Source: Candidatus Cloacimonadota bacterium (GTDB lineage Bacteria > Cloacimonadota > Cloacimonadia > Cloacimonadales > Cloacimonadaceae). Taken from it: a stretch of DNA of 34,407 nucleotides. The stretch spans positions 1-34,407 of the forward strand of contig JAKQNZ010000006.1 of assembly GCA_029565535.1 (NCBI GenBank). The letters are read 5' to 3'. A program made the translations under genes and the position numbers. Under the pieces are notes generated by a model. The model saw only the letters and a list, made by a program, of their open reading frames with translations. It was not told the origin of the DNA and made no database searches. Shown here piece after piece: positions 9,336 through 17,146 of this stretch. How positions within the stretch are numbered: the first letter of the stretch is position 1; each line of letters begins with the position of its first letter.

Positions 9336-9425
9336 GGATCGCTGGATAAGGAGTCCTGAACCGGTTATGGCATAATAACAGGGAGATATGGGGTTTGTCC
9401 TGATTACTTACTTATCCGGCGATCC
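9336..9425. repeat. Inverted repeat, 15-bp arms with 60-base structured loop
   Basis: The arms at 9336-9350 and 9411-9425 pair over 15 bases. Read as plus-strand RNA the only non-Watson-Crick pair is U-G; on the minus strand it would be a C-A mismatch. Inside the loop a second hairpin forms: CCGGTTAT (9361-9368) with ATAACAGG (9375-9382), one mismatch. It sits in the 442-base gene-free stretch between the patatin gene and the ssrA promoter. No T-run follows, so it is not an ordinary terminator. It may be a small structured RNA or a dispersed palindromic element. Confidence 0.6.
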
Positions 9426-9465
9426 TGGGTCAGACTTGGGTTTGGGGGCCAGGAACAAATAGTTA

Positions 9466-9493
9466 TTGACTAAAGCGCCGCTTGGATTATCTT
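9466..9493 (+). promoter_or_regulatory. Candidate sigma70-type promoter of ssrA
   Basis: TTGACT (9466-9471) and TATCTT (9488-9493) are separated by 16 bases. Transcription would begin near 9500 and leave about 30 bases of 5' leader to be removed by RNase P before the mature tmRNA end at 9531. The -10 box is a 4/6 match, so the call is moderate. Confidence 0.45.
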
Positions 9494-9530
9494 GGTCTCA
9501 GGTATTCGAAATAGATCTTTCCAGCGTATA

Positions 9531-9882
9531 GGGGGTGAAATGGTTTCGACAGGGAACTTTGAGTGCCCGAGAGGCATGCCGGAGTCGCCAACCCACTCCG
9601 TTATCAAGTGGCAACGCAAAATTAACTGCAAATAACAACTACGCCTTAGCAGCATAAGCTGCTACGTCCAACTTCTTCGGGCCGCCGGAAGGGGATTGGG
9701 CGTCGAAACAGTGCGGACGCTGCAGAATGGACTGCCGATATATTCTGCCTAAGCCCATCGGCTGCCTAAACCAGGGTCTGATTGTCTTTTACCTGGTTTA
9801 ATAAGATCAAAGACAACTAAGCATGTAGAATCACGAGTAAGCGGTTTTTTGGACGCGGGTTCGATTCCCGCCACCTCCACCA
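9531..9882 (+). ncRNA. ssrA: tmRNA (ssrA), one-piece, encoded tag ANNNYALAA
   Basis: Rescues stalled ribosomes by trans-translation. The 5' end GGGGGTGAAATGGTTTCGAC is the standard tmRNA start. It pairs over seven bases (one G-U) with CACCTCC at 9872-9878, before an encoded ACCA (9879-9882). The T arm GCGGGTTCGATTCCCGC lies at 9855-9871. The tag frame opens at GCA 9628 and ends at TAA 9655: Ala-Asn-Asn-Asn-Tyr-Ala-Leu-Ala-Ala. With the alanine carried by the tRNA-like end this gives AANNNYALAA. The YALAA end is the usual ClpXP/ClpAP degron. The gene is uninterrupted and not permuted. Confidence 0.97.
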
Positions 9883-9887
9883 GATTT

Positions 9888-9927
9888 GGGTAAATAAGTT
9901 AACCCGTTAACCTGCTTACCCGTTAAC
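9888..9927 (+). repeat. Cluster of three GTTAAC palindromes after tmRNA
   Basis: GTTAAC occurs at 9898-9903, 9906-9911 and 9922-9927, two of them within ACCCGTTAAC. GGGTAA (9888-9893) can pair with TTACCC (9916-9921) around the first two copies. An A-run and no T-run follows, so it is not a typical terminator for ssrA. It may be a transcript 3' structure or a short dispersed repeat. Confidence 0.5.
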
Positions 9928-9996
9928 ATCAAAAAAAACCCTTTACAAAAACCCCTCTCCCCAAACCATGGCATCATAAATCATCTGGAGGATGAA

Positions 9997-10266
9997 ATGC
10001 CTTTAAAACCTGAGGCTAAAACAGCTATCATGGCAGAGTTTAAACTCCATGAATCAGACACTGGTTCGCCGGAAGTGCAAGTTGCCTTGCTCACTACCAG
10101 GATCAAAGATATCACTGAGCATCTCAAAATGCACCCGAAGGATTTTTCCACCCGGCGTGGCCTGCTGAAACTGATCGGGCAGCGCAGGCGTCTTCTTGAT
10201 TATCTGAAGCGGAAAGACATTACCCGCTATCGTGAATTGATCAAGACGCTTGGCATCAGAAAGTAA
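9997..10266 (+). CDS. rpsO: 30S ribosomal protein S15
   Basis: Primary 16S rRNA-binding protein of the small-subunit platform; it also takes part in the B4 bridge. The 89 residues match the family length exactly. The conserved helices are visible: [19 protein letters not shown] (18-36), [30 protein letters not shown] (42-71). GGAGGA (9987-9992) is well placed before ATG. It lies between tmRNA and pnp; the rpsO-pnp pairing is widespread in bacteria. A terminator 66 bases downstream separates most rpsO transcripts from pnp. Confidence 0.98.
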   Translation: MPLKPEAKTAIMAEFKLHESDTGSPEVQVALLTTRIKDITEHLKMHPKDFSTRRGLLKLIGQRRRLLDYLKRKDITRYRELIKTLGIRK

Positions 10267-10331
10267 ACTCGCTATCTTGTATATTGTGTTTCTTCTTGAA
10301 GCACAACTGCAATGCCAGGATATTAACGAAG

Positions 10332-10374
10332 AAGTGGATGCTTGGACTTACCTGGCATCCACTTTTTCACTTTT
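10332..10374 (+). terminator. Rho-independent terminator after rpsO
   Basis: A ten-base perfect stem, AAGTGGATGC (10332-10341) with GCATCCACTT (10355-10364), and a 13-base loop. It is followed by a T-rich run TTTTTCACTTTT ending at 10374. It ends the rpsO transcript or lets part of it read on into pnp. Confidence 0.8.
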
Positions 10375-10383
10375 GTAACAAAA

Positions 10384-10455
10384 AAACCCTCTTCGGGAGC
10401 AATTAGCAATAAGCTAAGAGGTTTTCCAACCTTTCAGCCTATTGCTTCTTCTCCC
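10384..10455 (+). promoter_or_regulatory. Long leader hairpin upstream of pnp, with a competing fold
   Basis: A long interrupted stem lies directly before the pnp ribosome binding site: GGGAG (10395-10399) with CTCCC (10451-10455), AGCAATA (10405-10411) with TATTGCT (10440-10446), GCT with AGC, and AGAGG (10417-10421) with CCTTT (10430-10434). A competing helix pairs AAAACCCTCTT (10384-10394, one bulged C) with AAGAGGTTTT (10416-10425), which would break the inner part. In E. coli the pnp leader hairpin is cut by RNase III and PNPase for autoregulation; the same role is inferred here. Confidence 0.6.
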
Positions 10456-10478
10456 GCGGAACAAAAAAAGGAGAAGTT

Positions 10479-12710
10479 ATGCATAACTTCAATATCACCC
10501 GCCGCGAATTAGACTTCTGCGGCCGCAAACTGATCGTCGAAACAGGCAAAATGGCCAAACAAGCCAATGGCGCTGTTTTCGTACAATACGGCGAAACAGC
10601 AGTTCTCTGCACCGCCACAATGTCAAAAGACGCAGCTCCTGACCAGGATTTCTTTCCCCTGACTGTGGACTATATCGAAAAGATGTATGCCGCTGGTAAG
10701 ATCCCAGGTGGTTTCTTCAAGCGTGAAACCAAACCCTCCACTGATGCCACCCTTTCGGCGCGTGTGATCGATCGTTCGATCAGGCCTCTTTTCCCAGACG
10801 GTTTTCGCAATCAGGTACATGTAGTTTACAATGTGCTTTCCTTCGACGGTGAAAATGATCCCTCGGCTTTGGGCGTATTTGCCGCTTCCCTAGCCCTGTC
10901 TATATCCGATATTCCTTTCCATGGCCCCATTGCGGGTGTAACGGTAGGCTATTTGGACGGTCAACTTGTGGTTAATCCTTCCATGCAGGATATCGCAGGG
11001 AAAAGCAAACTAAACCTTTCTGTAGCAGGAAGCGCAACCAGTGTGGTAATGATCGAATCAGCCGCTCTGGAACTGAACGAAGATACAATGCTGGATGCGG
11101 TCTACACCGGCCATGAAGCCATCAAACAGCTTTGCGCATTGCAGGAGGATTTTGTTGCTGCTTGTGGAAAAGAAAAAGTGGAAGTCAAATTGGTGAGCAT
11201 CCCTGCCGAAATCATCGAGAAAGTGGAAAGCAACTTTGGAAACAAGATTGCCGAAGCCGCTGTGATTTTTGGCAAACAGGAGCGCCAGGACGCCTTCGAC
11301 GCAGCCGAAGCTGAAATGATCGAAAAATTCAGCACAGAAGATGCGGATGCCTGGGAAGAGAACGAAAAATTCTTCAAACAAGCCTATGAGGAGCTTATTC
11401 GTCGCTACGTTCGCGATTCTATCCTGCAAAAACATCACAGGGTTGATGGCCGCGGTCTGGACGATATTCGCGACATTACCTGCGAAGTTGATATCCTGCC
11501 ACGGGTGCATGGGTCTGCGCTCTTCACCCGCGGTGAAACTCAATCTCTGGGAACTCTTACCCTGGGTGGCGGTACCGATGAACAGGTTATCGATGCTCTG
11601 GAAACCGAATACAAGAAAAGCTTCTACCTGCATTACAATTTCCCGCCATTCAGCGTGGGCGAAGCTGGACGTATGGGACCTACCGGAAGGCGTGAACTTG
11701 GGCATGGCAACCTGGCAGAACGTGCCTTGAAAGCTATTATCCCAGATAAGGAGCTTTTCCCTTACACCCTGCGCATCGTGGCCGATACCCTGGAATCAAA
11801 CGGATCTTCTTCCATGGCTTCTATCTGCAGCGGTTGCCTGGCTATGATGGCTGGCGGCGTGCCAATCAAGGCTCCTGTAGCCGGAATCGCCAATGGCCTG
11901 ATTATGGAAGGCGACAAATATGTGGTTCTAACCGATATCATGGGCTTGGAAGACCACCTAGGCGACATGGACTTCAAGTGTGCCGGAACTCGCGATGGAA
12001 TTACTGCCATGCAGATGGATATCAAGATCGAAGGCATTACCAAAGACATCATGCGCATCGCCCTGGAAAAGGCCAAAGCCGCCAGATTCCAGATTCTGGA
12101 CATCATGGCCGATTGCCTGCCCGAACCCAGAGCTGAGCTTGCTCCTCACGCACCCAGAATTGAATCTTTCAAGGTTCCCGTGGATAAGATTGGCGAAATC
12201 ATCGGGCCTTCTGGCAAGATGATAAAATCCATCATTGAAGTTTGCCAGGTAGCCATAGACATCAGCGACGACGGTACAGTACGTATCCTTTCACCCGATA
12301 AAGCCTCCATCACCAAAGCCAAAGACATGATCCAAGGCATCGCCGTGGACCCCGTGGAAGGTCAACTGATGGAAGGTCCAGTTACCCGCATCGAACCTTA
12401 CGGAGTTTTCGTAAAGGTTCTGGGCGGCGTGAAAGAAGGCATGGTGCATGTTTCTCAGATGCATACCAGCCGCATTAACCATCCGCTTGATATGGTAAAA
12501 ATGGGCGATATCGTTCACGTAAAATCCCTGGGTATGGACAAAGGCAAGCTTTCACTCACCATGAAAGGTGTGGAAGGCAATCCCGAGCCTGATCCCAATG
12601 CTCCCAAAGACCGGCCTGAAATGCAGCAACGGCCTCCCCGCAGAGATGACCGGGGTGGTGACCGGGGACGCAGAGATGGTGGTCGCGGGGGAGATAGATT
12701 CCGTCGTTAA
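10479..12710 (+). CDS. pnp: Polyribonucleotide nucleotidyltransferase (PNPase)
   Basis: Phosphorolytic 3'-5' exoribonuclease, trimeric, part of RNA turnover machinery. The 743-residue product has two RNase PH cores: residues about 12-145 with VQYGETAVLCTATMS, and about 310-545 with DGRGLDDIRDI, GETQSLGTLTLG and GPTGRREIGHG-like GPTGRRELGHG. An all-alpha linker separates them. A KH domain (about 561-622, GEIIGPSGKMIKSI) and an S1 domain (about 625-697, EGPVTRIEPYGVFVKVLGG) follow. The last 40 residues form a proline- and RGG-rich basic tail (RGGDRGRRDGGRGGDRFRR) that could add RNA binding. GGAGAAG lies just before ATG. It is followed by ahcY after a 77-base gap with a hairpin. Confidence 0.98.
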   Translation: MHNFNITRRELDFCGRKLIVETGKMAKQANGAVFVQYGETAVLCTATMSKDAAPDQDFFPLTVDYIEKMYAAGKIPGGFFKRETKPSTDATLSARVIDRSIRPLFPDGFRNQVHVVYNVLSFDGENDPSALGVFAASLALSISDIPFHGPIAGVTVGYLDGQLVVNPSMQDIAGKSKLNLSVAGSATSVVMIESAALELNEDTMLDAVYTGHEAIKQLCALQEDFVAACGKEKVEVKLVSIPAEIIEKVESNFGNKIAEAAVIFGKQERQDAFDAAEAEMIEKFSTEDADAWEENEKFFKQAYEELIRRYVRDSILQKHHRVDGRGLDDIRDITCEVDILPRVHGSALFTRGETQSLGTLTLGGGTDEQVIDALETEYKKSFYLHYNFPPFSVGEAGRMGPTGRRELGHGNLAERALKAIIPDKELFPYTLRIVADTLESNGSSSMASICSGCLAMMAGGVPIKAPVAGIANGLIMEGDKYVVLTDIMGLEDHLGDMDFKCAGTRDGITAMQMDIKIEGITKDIMRIALEKAKAARFQILDIMADCLPEPRAELAPHAPRIESFKVPVDKIGEIIGPSGKMIKSIIEVCQVAIDISDDGTVRILSPDKASITKAKDMIQGIAVDPVEGQLMEGPVTRIEPYGVFVKVLGGVKEGMVHVSQMHTSRINHPLDMVKMGDIVHVKSLGMDKGKLSLTMKGVEGNPEPDPNAPKDRPEMQQRPPRRDDRGGDRGRRDGGRGGDRFRR

Positions 12711-12732
12711 CCAAGACAAATCAATAAACTAT

Positions 12733-12767
12733 AGGGTCACAAGGAGCTAATTCCTGTGACCCTTCTT
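12733..12767 (+). terminator. Hairpin between pnp and ahcY, weak terminator
   Basis: AGGGTCACA (12733-12741) pairs with TGTGACCCT (12755-12763), then GGA with TCC across one bulged A, closing a six-base loop. Only TCTT follows, so termination may be partial and some pnp transcripts may read into ahcY. It may also stabilise the pnp 3' end. Confidence 0.5.
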
Positions 12768-12787
12768 AAACTAACAAGGAGATAACC

Positions 12788-14188
12788 ATGGATTATAAAG
12801 TAGCCGATCTAAACCTTGCTGCCTGGGGACGAAAGGAAATCGACCTGGCGGAAGTGGAGATGCCAGGCTTGGTAACCCTGAAAGAACGGTTCCGTCATGA
12901 AAAACCTCTGAAAGGCGCAAAGATTACTGGCAGTTTGCACATGACAGTACAGACTGCAGTTCTGATCGAAACCCTGGTTGAGTTGGGCGCTCAGGTGCGT
13001 TGGGCAAGTTGCAACATCTTTTCAACACAAGACCATGCCGCAGCAGCCATAGCAGCCAGGGGAATTCCGGTATATGCCTGGAAAGGCGAAACATTGCAGG
13101 AATATTGGTGGTGCACCTACATGGCGCTGGCTTGGGATGGCGGCCCCGATTTGATCGTAGACGATGGGGGAGACGCCACATTGATGATCCATGAAGGTTA
13201 CCGCCTGGAAGAGCTTTACCGGCAAACTGGTTCTATGCCGGTTGTTGATGCCGAAAACGAGGAACTGAAAATCGTGCAACAACTCCTGATCGATAATCTG
13301 GCCAGCGACCCCCAGCGTTGGCACAAAGCTGCCAGGAACCTGAAGGGGGTTAGCGAAGAAACCACTACTGGCGTTCACAGGCTTTATCAGATGCAGGAAA
13401 ACGGCATCTTGCTATTCCCGGCAATTAACGTAAACGACAGCGTTACAAAAAGTAAATTTGACAACCTCTATGGTTGCCGTGAATCCCTGGCCGACGGCAT
13501 AAAGCGCGGAACGGACATCATGGTGGCTGGCAAGATAGTAATGGTCTGCGGTTATGGAGACGTTGGCAAAGGCTGTGCCCAATCAATGCGCGGTTTTGGA
13601 GCCAGAGTGGTGGTCAGCGAGATTGATCCCATCTGTGCTTTGCAGGCAGCCATGGAAGGCTATGAAGTGAATACCCTGGACAATCTGGTGGAAACTGCGG
13701 ACATTTTCGTTACCGCCACAGGCAATTGCGACGTGATTCGCGTAGATCACATGCTAAAGATGAAAAACAACGCCATAGTCTGCAATATTGGCCATTTCGA
13801 CAATGAAATTCAGGTAAGCAAGCTTTACGAGCTGGAAGGCGTGGAAAAAGTAAACATCAAACCTCAAGTGGATCTGATCAAATTACCCAACGACAAGTCT
13901 ATAATCCTGCTTTCCGAAGGAAGGCTGGTTAATCTGGGAAATGCCACCGGTCACCCCTCCTTCGTGATGAGTTGCTCTTTCAGCAATCAGGTGCTGGCCC
14001 AGCTTGAGCTTTGGAATAATGCCCATGAGATTGGCGTCTATACGCTTCCCAAGAAGCTGGATGAGGAAGTGGCAAGGCTTCATCTGGAAAAGCTGGGAGT
14101 AGAATTGACCCATCTCAGCAAAAAACAGGCTGCCTACATAAATGTTTCCATCGAGGGGCCATACAAACCCGAGCACTATCGTTATTAA
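12788..14188 (+). CDS. ahcY: Adenosylhomocysteinase
   Basis: NAD-dependent hydrolysis of S-adenosylhomocysteine to homocysteine and adenosine, which removes the product inhibitor of methyltransferases. The 466 residues carry the substrate domain ([41 protein letters not shown] region, 48-90, and DDGGDAT). The NAD-binding Rossmann motif is CGYGDVGKG (about 250-258). The family's conserved C-terminal KPEHYRY closes the active site of the neighbouring subunit. AAGGAG precedes the ATG. The NusG-like gene begins 12 bases after the stop, so the two are probably co-transcribed. Recycling through homocysteine fits the methyltransferase elsewhere in the window only in a general way. Confidence 0.97.
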   Translation: MDYKVADLNLAAWGRKEIDLAEVEMPGLVTLKERFRHEKPLKGAKITGSLHMTVQTAVLIETLVELGAQVRWASCNIFSTQDHAAAAIAARGIPVYAWKGETLQEYWWCTYMALAWDGGPDLIVDDGGDATLMIHEGYRLEELYRQTGSMPVVDAENEELKIVQQLLIDNLASDPQRWHKAARNLKGVSEETTTGVHRLYQMQENGILLFPAINVNDSVTKSKFDNLYGCRESLADGIKRGTDIMVAGKIVMVCGYGDVGKGCAQSMRGFGARVVVSEIDPICALQAAMEGYEVNTLDNLVETADIFVTATGNCDVIRVDHMLKMKNNAIVCNIGHFDNEIQVSKLYELEGVEKVNIKPQVDLIKLPNDKSIILLSEGRLVNLGNATGHPSFVMSCSFSNQVLAQLELWNNAHEIGVYTLPKKLDEEVARLHLEKLGVELTHLSKKQAAYINVSIEGPYKPEHYRY

Positions 14189-14200
14189 AGGGCTACCAGC

Positions 14201-14767
14201 TTGGCAACTCACAAACCTGTGCATGTGGACGAGCTTTTCGGTGAGCTAAAACTCTATGAGGATGATTTTGTCTGGACGGTTGTGCACACGAAGCCAAAGT
14301 GTGAAAAGAAATTAGCCGAGTATGCACGAATGAACAATGTACGCTACTATCTGCCCCAGTTCACCGCCACACGCATTTATCAGCGGCGCAAGGTCAGTTT
14401 TGATACTGTAATGTTTCCCTCCTACATCTTCCTGGTGCTAGACCACACCGCCAAGCAAAAGATTCAGATTTCCGGCTTCACGACTTCATTTATCAAAGTT
14501 CGCTCACAAGCAGAGCTAATTCAGGAACTAAGGGCCATTCACGGCACCATGGAGCAGGATGTGGAGGTAAAACCCGGCATCTGGCTGAGCAAAGGCCTGG
14601 AAGTGGAGATTACGGACGGGCCCCTTAAGGGCATGCATGGAGTGGTAGAAGACCACGACAAGCTTGAGGAAGTCCGTTTACAGGTAAATATCCTGCGTCA
14701 GGCGGTGATCGTAAAAGTGGACGCCAGGCAAGTGAAAATCCTCAGTGAATTTGAAATAGTGGAGTGA
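14201..14767 (+). CDS. NusG paralogue (RfaH/UpxY/LoaP-type antiterminator)
   Basis: A 188-residue NusG-family transcription elongation factor. The NGN domain is about 22-115, with the opening WTVVHTKPKCEKKLAEYA and the MFPSYIFL motif. A C-terminal KOW domain is about 128-185 (GLEVEITDGPLKGMHGVVEDHD). It lacks the features that mark housekeeping NusG, and it sits at the head of nucleotide-sugar genes, the usual place of specialised paralogues that aid transcription of polysaccharide loci. The frame starts with TTG at 14201; no ATG is available upstream and the ribosome binding site is weak, so GTG at 14219 or 14225 is also possible. Its stop lies three bases before the epimerase ATG. Confidence 0.85.
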   Translation: MATHKPVHVDELFGELKLYEDDFVWTVVHTKPKCEKKLAEYARMNNVRYYLPQFTATRIYQRRKVSFDTVMFPSYIFLVLDHTAKQKIQISGFTTSFIKVRSQAELIQELRAIHGTMEQDVEVKPGIWLSKGLEVEITDGPLKGMHGVVEDHDKLEEVRLQVNILRQAVIVKVDARQVKILSEFEIVE

Positions 14768-14770
14768 AAA

Positions 14771-15703
14771 ATGAAGATCATGATCACAGGTGGAGCAGGA
14801 TTCATAGGTTCACATGTTGCCGATGCCTTCATCAGAGCCGGTCACGAGATAATTATCGTGGACAATCTGTCTACAGGCTACCTGAAAAATGTGAATCCCC
14901 AAGCCCGTTTTTACAATCTGGATATCTGCGATCCGGCCCTGGATCAGCTTTTTGCCGAGGAAAAACCCGATATTGTTGATCACCACGCCGCTCAGATTAG
15001 CGTTCCGCTTTCTGTAGAAGAACCTTTGAAGGACGTTCAGACCAATGTTTTGGGGCTGGTGAATCTGCTGCAGTGCTGCGCAAAACACAGTGTAAAAAAA
15101 GTGATCTACATTTCTTCAGGGGGTGCCATGTATGGCGAAGCCGAGGAATACCCCACGTCTGAAACCTATACTCCCACACCGCTTTCGGTGTATGCGATCA
15201 ATAAAATGGTGGGGGAAGACTACCTGCATTATTATCGCCATCAGTATGGAATACAATACACAGTCCTTCGCTATGCAAATGTTTACGGCCCACGTCAGGT
15301 TTCTCATGGAGAAGCAGGAGTGGTGTCGTTGTTTATCGATAAACTTCTCTCAGGCGTCATTCCAATGGTTTGCCGCTATGACGGCGAACCGGAAGGAATG
15401 GTTAGGGACTATGTATTTGTGGGCGATTGCGTACGGGCAAATTTGCTTGCTCTTGAAAATGGCAGTAATACCGCTTTTAACATAGGAACTTGTATTGAGA
15501 CGACAACCTTAGCGCTTTTCAAGGAAATATCCAGTCAGCTAAACCTTGATCTGGATCCTGGCTTCGGCCCTGCCCGCAAAGGAGACCTCCATCGCTCACT
15601 TTTAAACATTTCCAAAGCCGAAAGGGTGCTTGGCTGGAAACCCCAAACTCCCCTTAGGGAAGGAATTAAACAAACTATTAGCTATTTCAGGGAGAAAATA
15701 TGA
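14771..15703 (+). CDS. NAD-dependent UDP-glucose 4-epimerase-like enzyme
   Basis: Extended short-chain dehydrogenase/reductase of the GalE group, which interconverts UDP-glucose/galactose or their uronic or N-acetyl forms. The 310 residues have TGGAGFIGSH (6-15) for NAD, VDNLSTG (30-36), HHAAQISVPLSVEEP, catalytic Ser115/116 in YISSGG, Tyr141-x3-Lys145, and LRYANVYGPRQ. GGAG sits eight bases before ATG. It lies between the NusG paralogue and UDP-glucose dehydrogenase (ATGA overlap). A UDP-glucose or UDP-glucuronate substrate for surface polysaccharide is likely. The exact sugar cannot be read from the sequence. Confidence 0.88.
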   Translation: MKIMITGGAGFIGSHVADAFIRAGHEIIIVDNLSTGYLKNVNPQARFYNLDICDPALDQLFAEEKPDIVDHHAAQISVPLSVEEPLKDVQTNVLGLVNLLQCCAKHSVKKVIYISSGGAMYGEAEEYPTSETYTPTPLSVYAINKMVGEDYLHYYRHQYGIQYTVLRYANVYGPRQVSHGEAGVVSLFIDKLLSGVIPMVCRYDGEPEGMVRDYVFVGDCVRANLLALENGSNTAFNIGTCIETTTLALFKEISSQLNLDLDPGFGPARKGDLHRSLLNISKAERVLGWKPQTPLREGIKQTISYFREKI

Positions 15704-17022
15704 AACTGGCAGTTATTGGCAGCGGCTATGTGGGACTCACTACCGGGGCCTGCTTTGCAGAAATGGGCAACCAGGTGATCTGCGTGGACAATGATAATAC
15801 CAAGATCGAGATGTTAAAAGGCGGAAAAGTACCTATCTTCGAGCCAGGTTTGGATGAAATGATCCATCGCAACATGGTTTCAGGCCGCATCAGCTTCACG
15901 CTGGATCTGGCTACCGCCGTGAAAAAATCCCAGATTATCTTTATAGCGGTGGGAACCCCTCCCGATGAAGACGGTTCAGCCGATCTGCAGCACGTTTTGG
16001 CTGCTGCCAGAGAAATCGCTGCTAGCATGGACGAGCCCAAAATAATCGTAAACAAATCAACCGTCCCCATCGGCACGGCAGATCTGGTTCGCAACGCCAT
16101 CCAGGAAATATTGGACAGCCGCTCTGTGCAGCTTGGTTTTGACGTGGTTTCCAATCCTGAGTTTCTGAAAGAAGGCGCCGCATTGGACGATTTTATGAGC
16201 CCGGACAGAGTGGTGATCGGCACCGACAATCCCAAGGCGGGGGAAACCATGCGCACTCTTTATGCGCCTTTTTGCCGGACTCACGACCGGGTGCTGATCA
16301 TGGGCATCCGTTCGGCCGAGATGACCAAATATGCCGCAAATGCTCTGCTAGCCACCAAGATAAGCTTTATAAACGAGATTTCCCGCCTTTGCGATGCCTA
16401 CGGCGCAGATGTTTCCGAAGTACGCAATGGAATCGGAAGCGATACCCGCATCGGCTACAAATTTATCTATCCCGGGGTTGGCTATGGCGGTAGCTGTTTT
16501 CCAAAGGATATAAAGGCTTTGATTCACATGGCCGGAAAGGTTGGCTACGATTCCCAGATACTGAAGGCTGTGGAAGAGGTGAACAAAGCTCAGAAGAGAG
16601 TTTTGGTGGATAAGCTGACAAAGCATTTTGGCACAGATCTGTCGGGTAAAACCTTCTGCGTATGGGGTCTGGCATTCAAGCCCCAAACCGACGACATGCG
16701 GGAGGCACCGTCGATTGTGATCATCGAAGCTCTTCTAAAGCTGGGAGCAAGGATAAAAGCCTATGATCCTGTGGCCATGCAGGAAGCGGCGAAAACACTC
16801 GGCACAAATCCCTCCGTTTGCCTGTGCGAGGATGAATACAGCGCTCTAGAAGGCAGCGATGGCCTGTTGTTGATCACTGAGTGGCATCAATTCCGTTATC
16901 CGGATTTTAACCGCATGGCTGAACTCATGCGTAACAAAGTTATCTTTGACGGCCGTAACCTCTACAGCCCCAGCACCGTGAAAGAACTGGGCTTTTCCTA
17001 CTACGGAATAGGCCGCAGCTAA
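15700..17022 (+). CDS. ugd: UDP-glucose 6-dehydrogenase
   Basis: Oxidises UDP-glucose to UDP-glucuronate with two NAD, a precursor of capsule or exopolysaccharide. The 440 residues match the bacterial Ugd/TuaD class. N-terminal Rossmann motif GSGYVGLTTGACFAEMG (7-23), VGTPPDEDG (about 87-95), NKSTVPIGTA, the central helical dimer core with NPEFLKEGAA, and the catalytic cysteine in GGSCFPKD (Cys266). The C-terminal UDP-binding domain has WGLAFKPQTDDMREAPS. The start overlaps the epimerase stop (ATGA). It ends the plus-strand run that began at ahcY, and a hairpin follows. Confidence 0.95.
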   Translation: MKLAVIGSGYVGLTTGACFAEMGNQVICVDNDNTKIEMLKGGKVPIFEPGLDEMIHRNMVSGRISFTLDLATAVKKSQIIFIAVGTPPDEDGSADLQHVLAAAREIAASMDEPKIIVNKSTVPIGTADLVRNAIQEILDSRSVQLGFDVVSNPEFLKEGAALDDFMSPDRVVIGTDNPKAGETMRTLYAPFCRTHDRVLIMGIRSAEMTKYAANALLATKISFINEISRLCDAYGADVSEVRNGIGSDTRIGYKFIYPGVGYGGSCFPKDIKALIHMAGKVGYDSQILKAVEEVNKAQKRVLVDKLTKHFGTDLSGKTFCVWGLAFKPQTDDMREAPSIVIIEALLKLGARIKAYDPVAMQEAAKTLGTNPSVCLCEDEYSALEGSDGLLLITEWHQFRYPDFNRMAELMRNKVIFDGRNLYSPSTVKELGFSYYGIGRS

Positions 17023-17069
17023 AGCCTTCGCAGATCTTCCTTGCTGATCTCGCGTCTGTTTCTCGAAAT

Positions 17070-17114
17070 CCTCCCGAAAGCCCCCCTGATCTGATACGGG
17101 AGGCCTTCGGGAGG
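17070..17114. terminator. Strong hairpin between convergent ugd and E3 genes
   Basis: CCTCCCGAA (17070-17078) pairs with TTCGGGAGG (17106-17114); after one mismatch, GCC (17080-17082) pairs with GGC (17102-17104). It lies in the 124-base convergent gap between ugd and the lipoamide dehydrogenase gene. Neither side has a T-run, so it may act as a Rho-assisted or 3'-protecting structure for both transcripts rather than as an intrinsic terminator. Confidence 0.5.
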
Positions 17115-17146
17115 CAGATGGGTGGAATAGGGGAGGCCAGCAAGGA

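Noticed and set aside
9470-9655. Minus-strand 61-codon frame near 9.5 kb
   Set aside because: Most of it overlaps the 5' part of tmRNA; no coding evidence.
11058-11705. 215-codon open frame antisense to pnp
   Set aside because: It lies wholly within pnp, has no homologue-like motifs and is low in recognisable structure; it is a shadow of the real gene.
16486-16497. GGCGGTAGC, matching the core of the RfaH ops pause element, downstream of the NusG paralogue
   Set aside because: It encodes the invariant Gly-Gly-Ser of the ugd GGSCFPKD motif, deep inside the coding sequence rather than in a leader, and lacks the final conserved T. Coincidence of codon choice is the simpler explanation.
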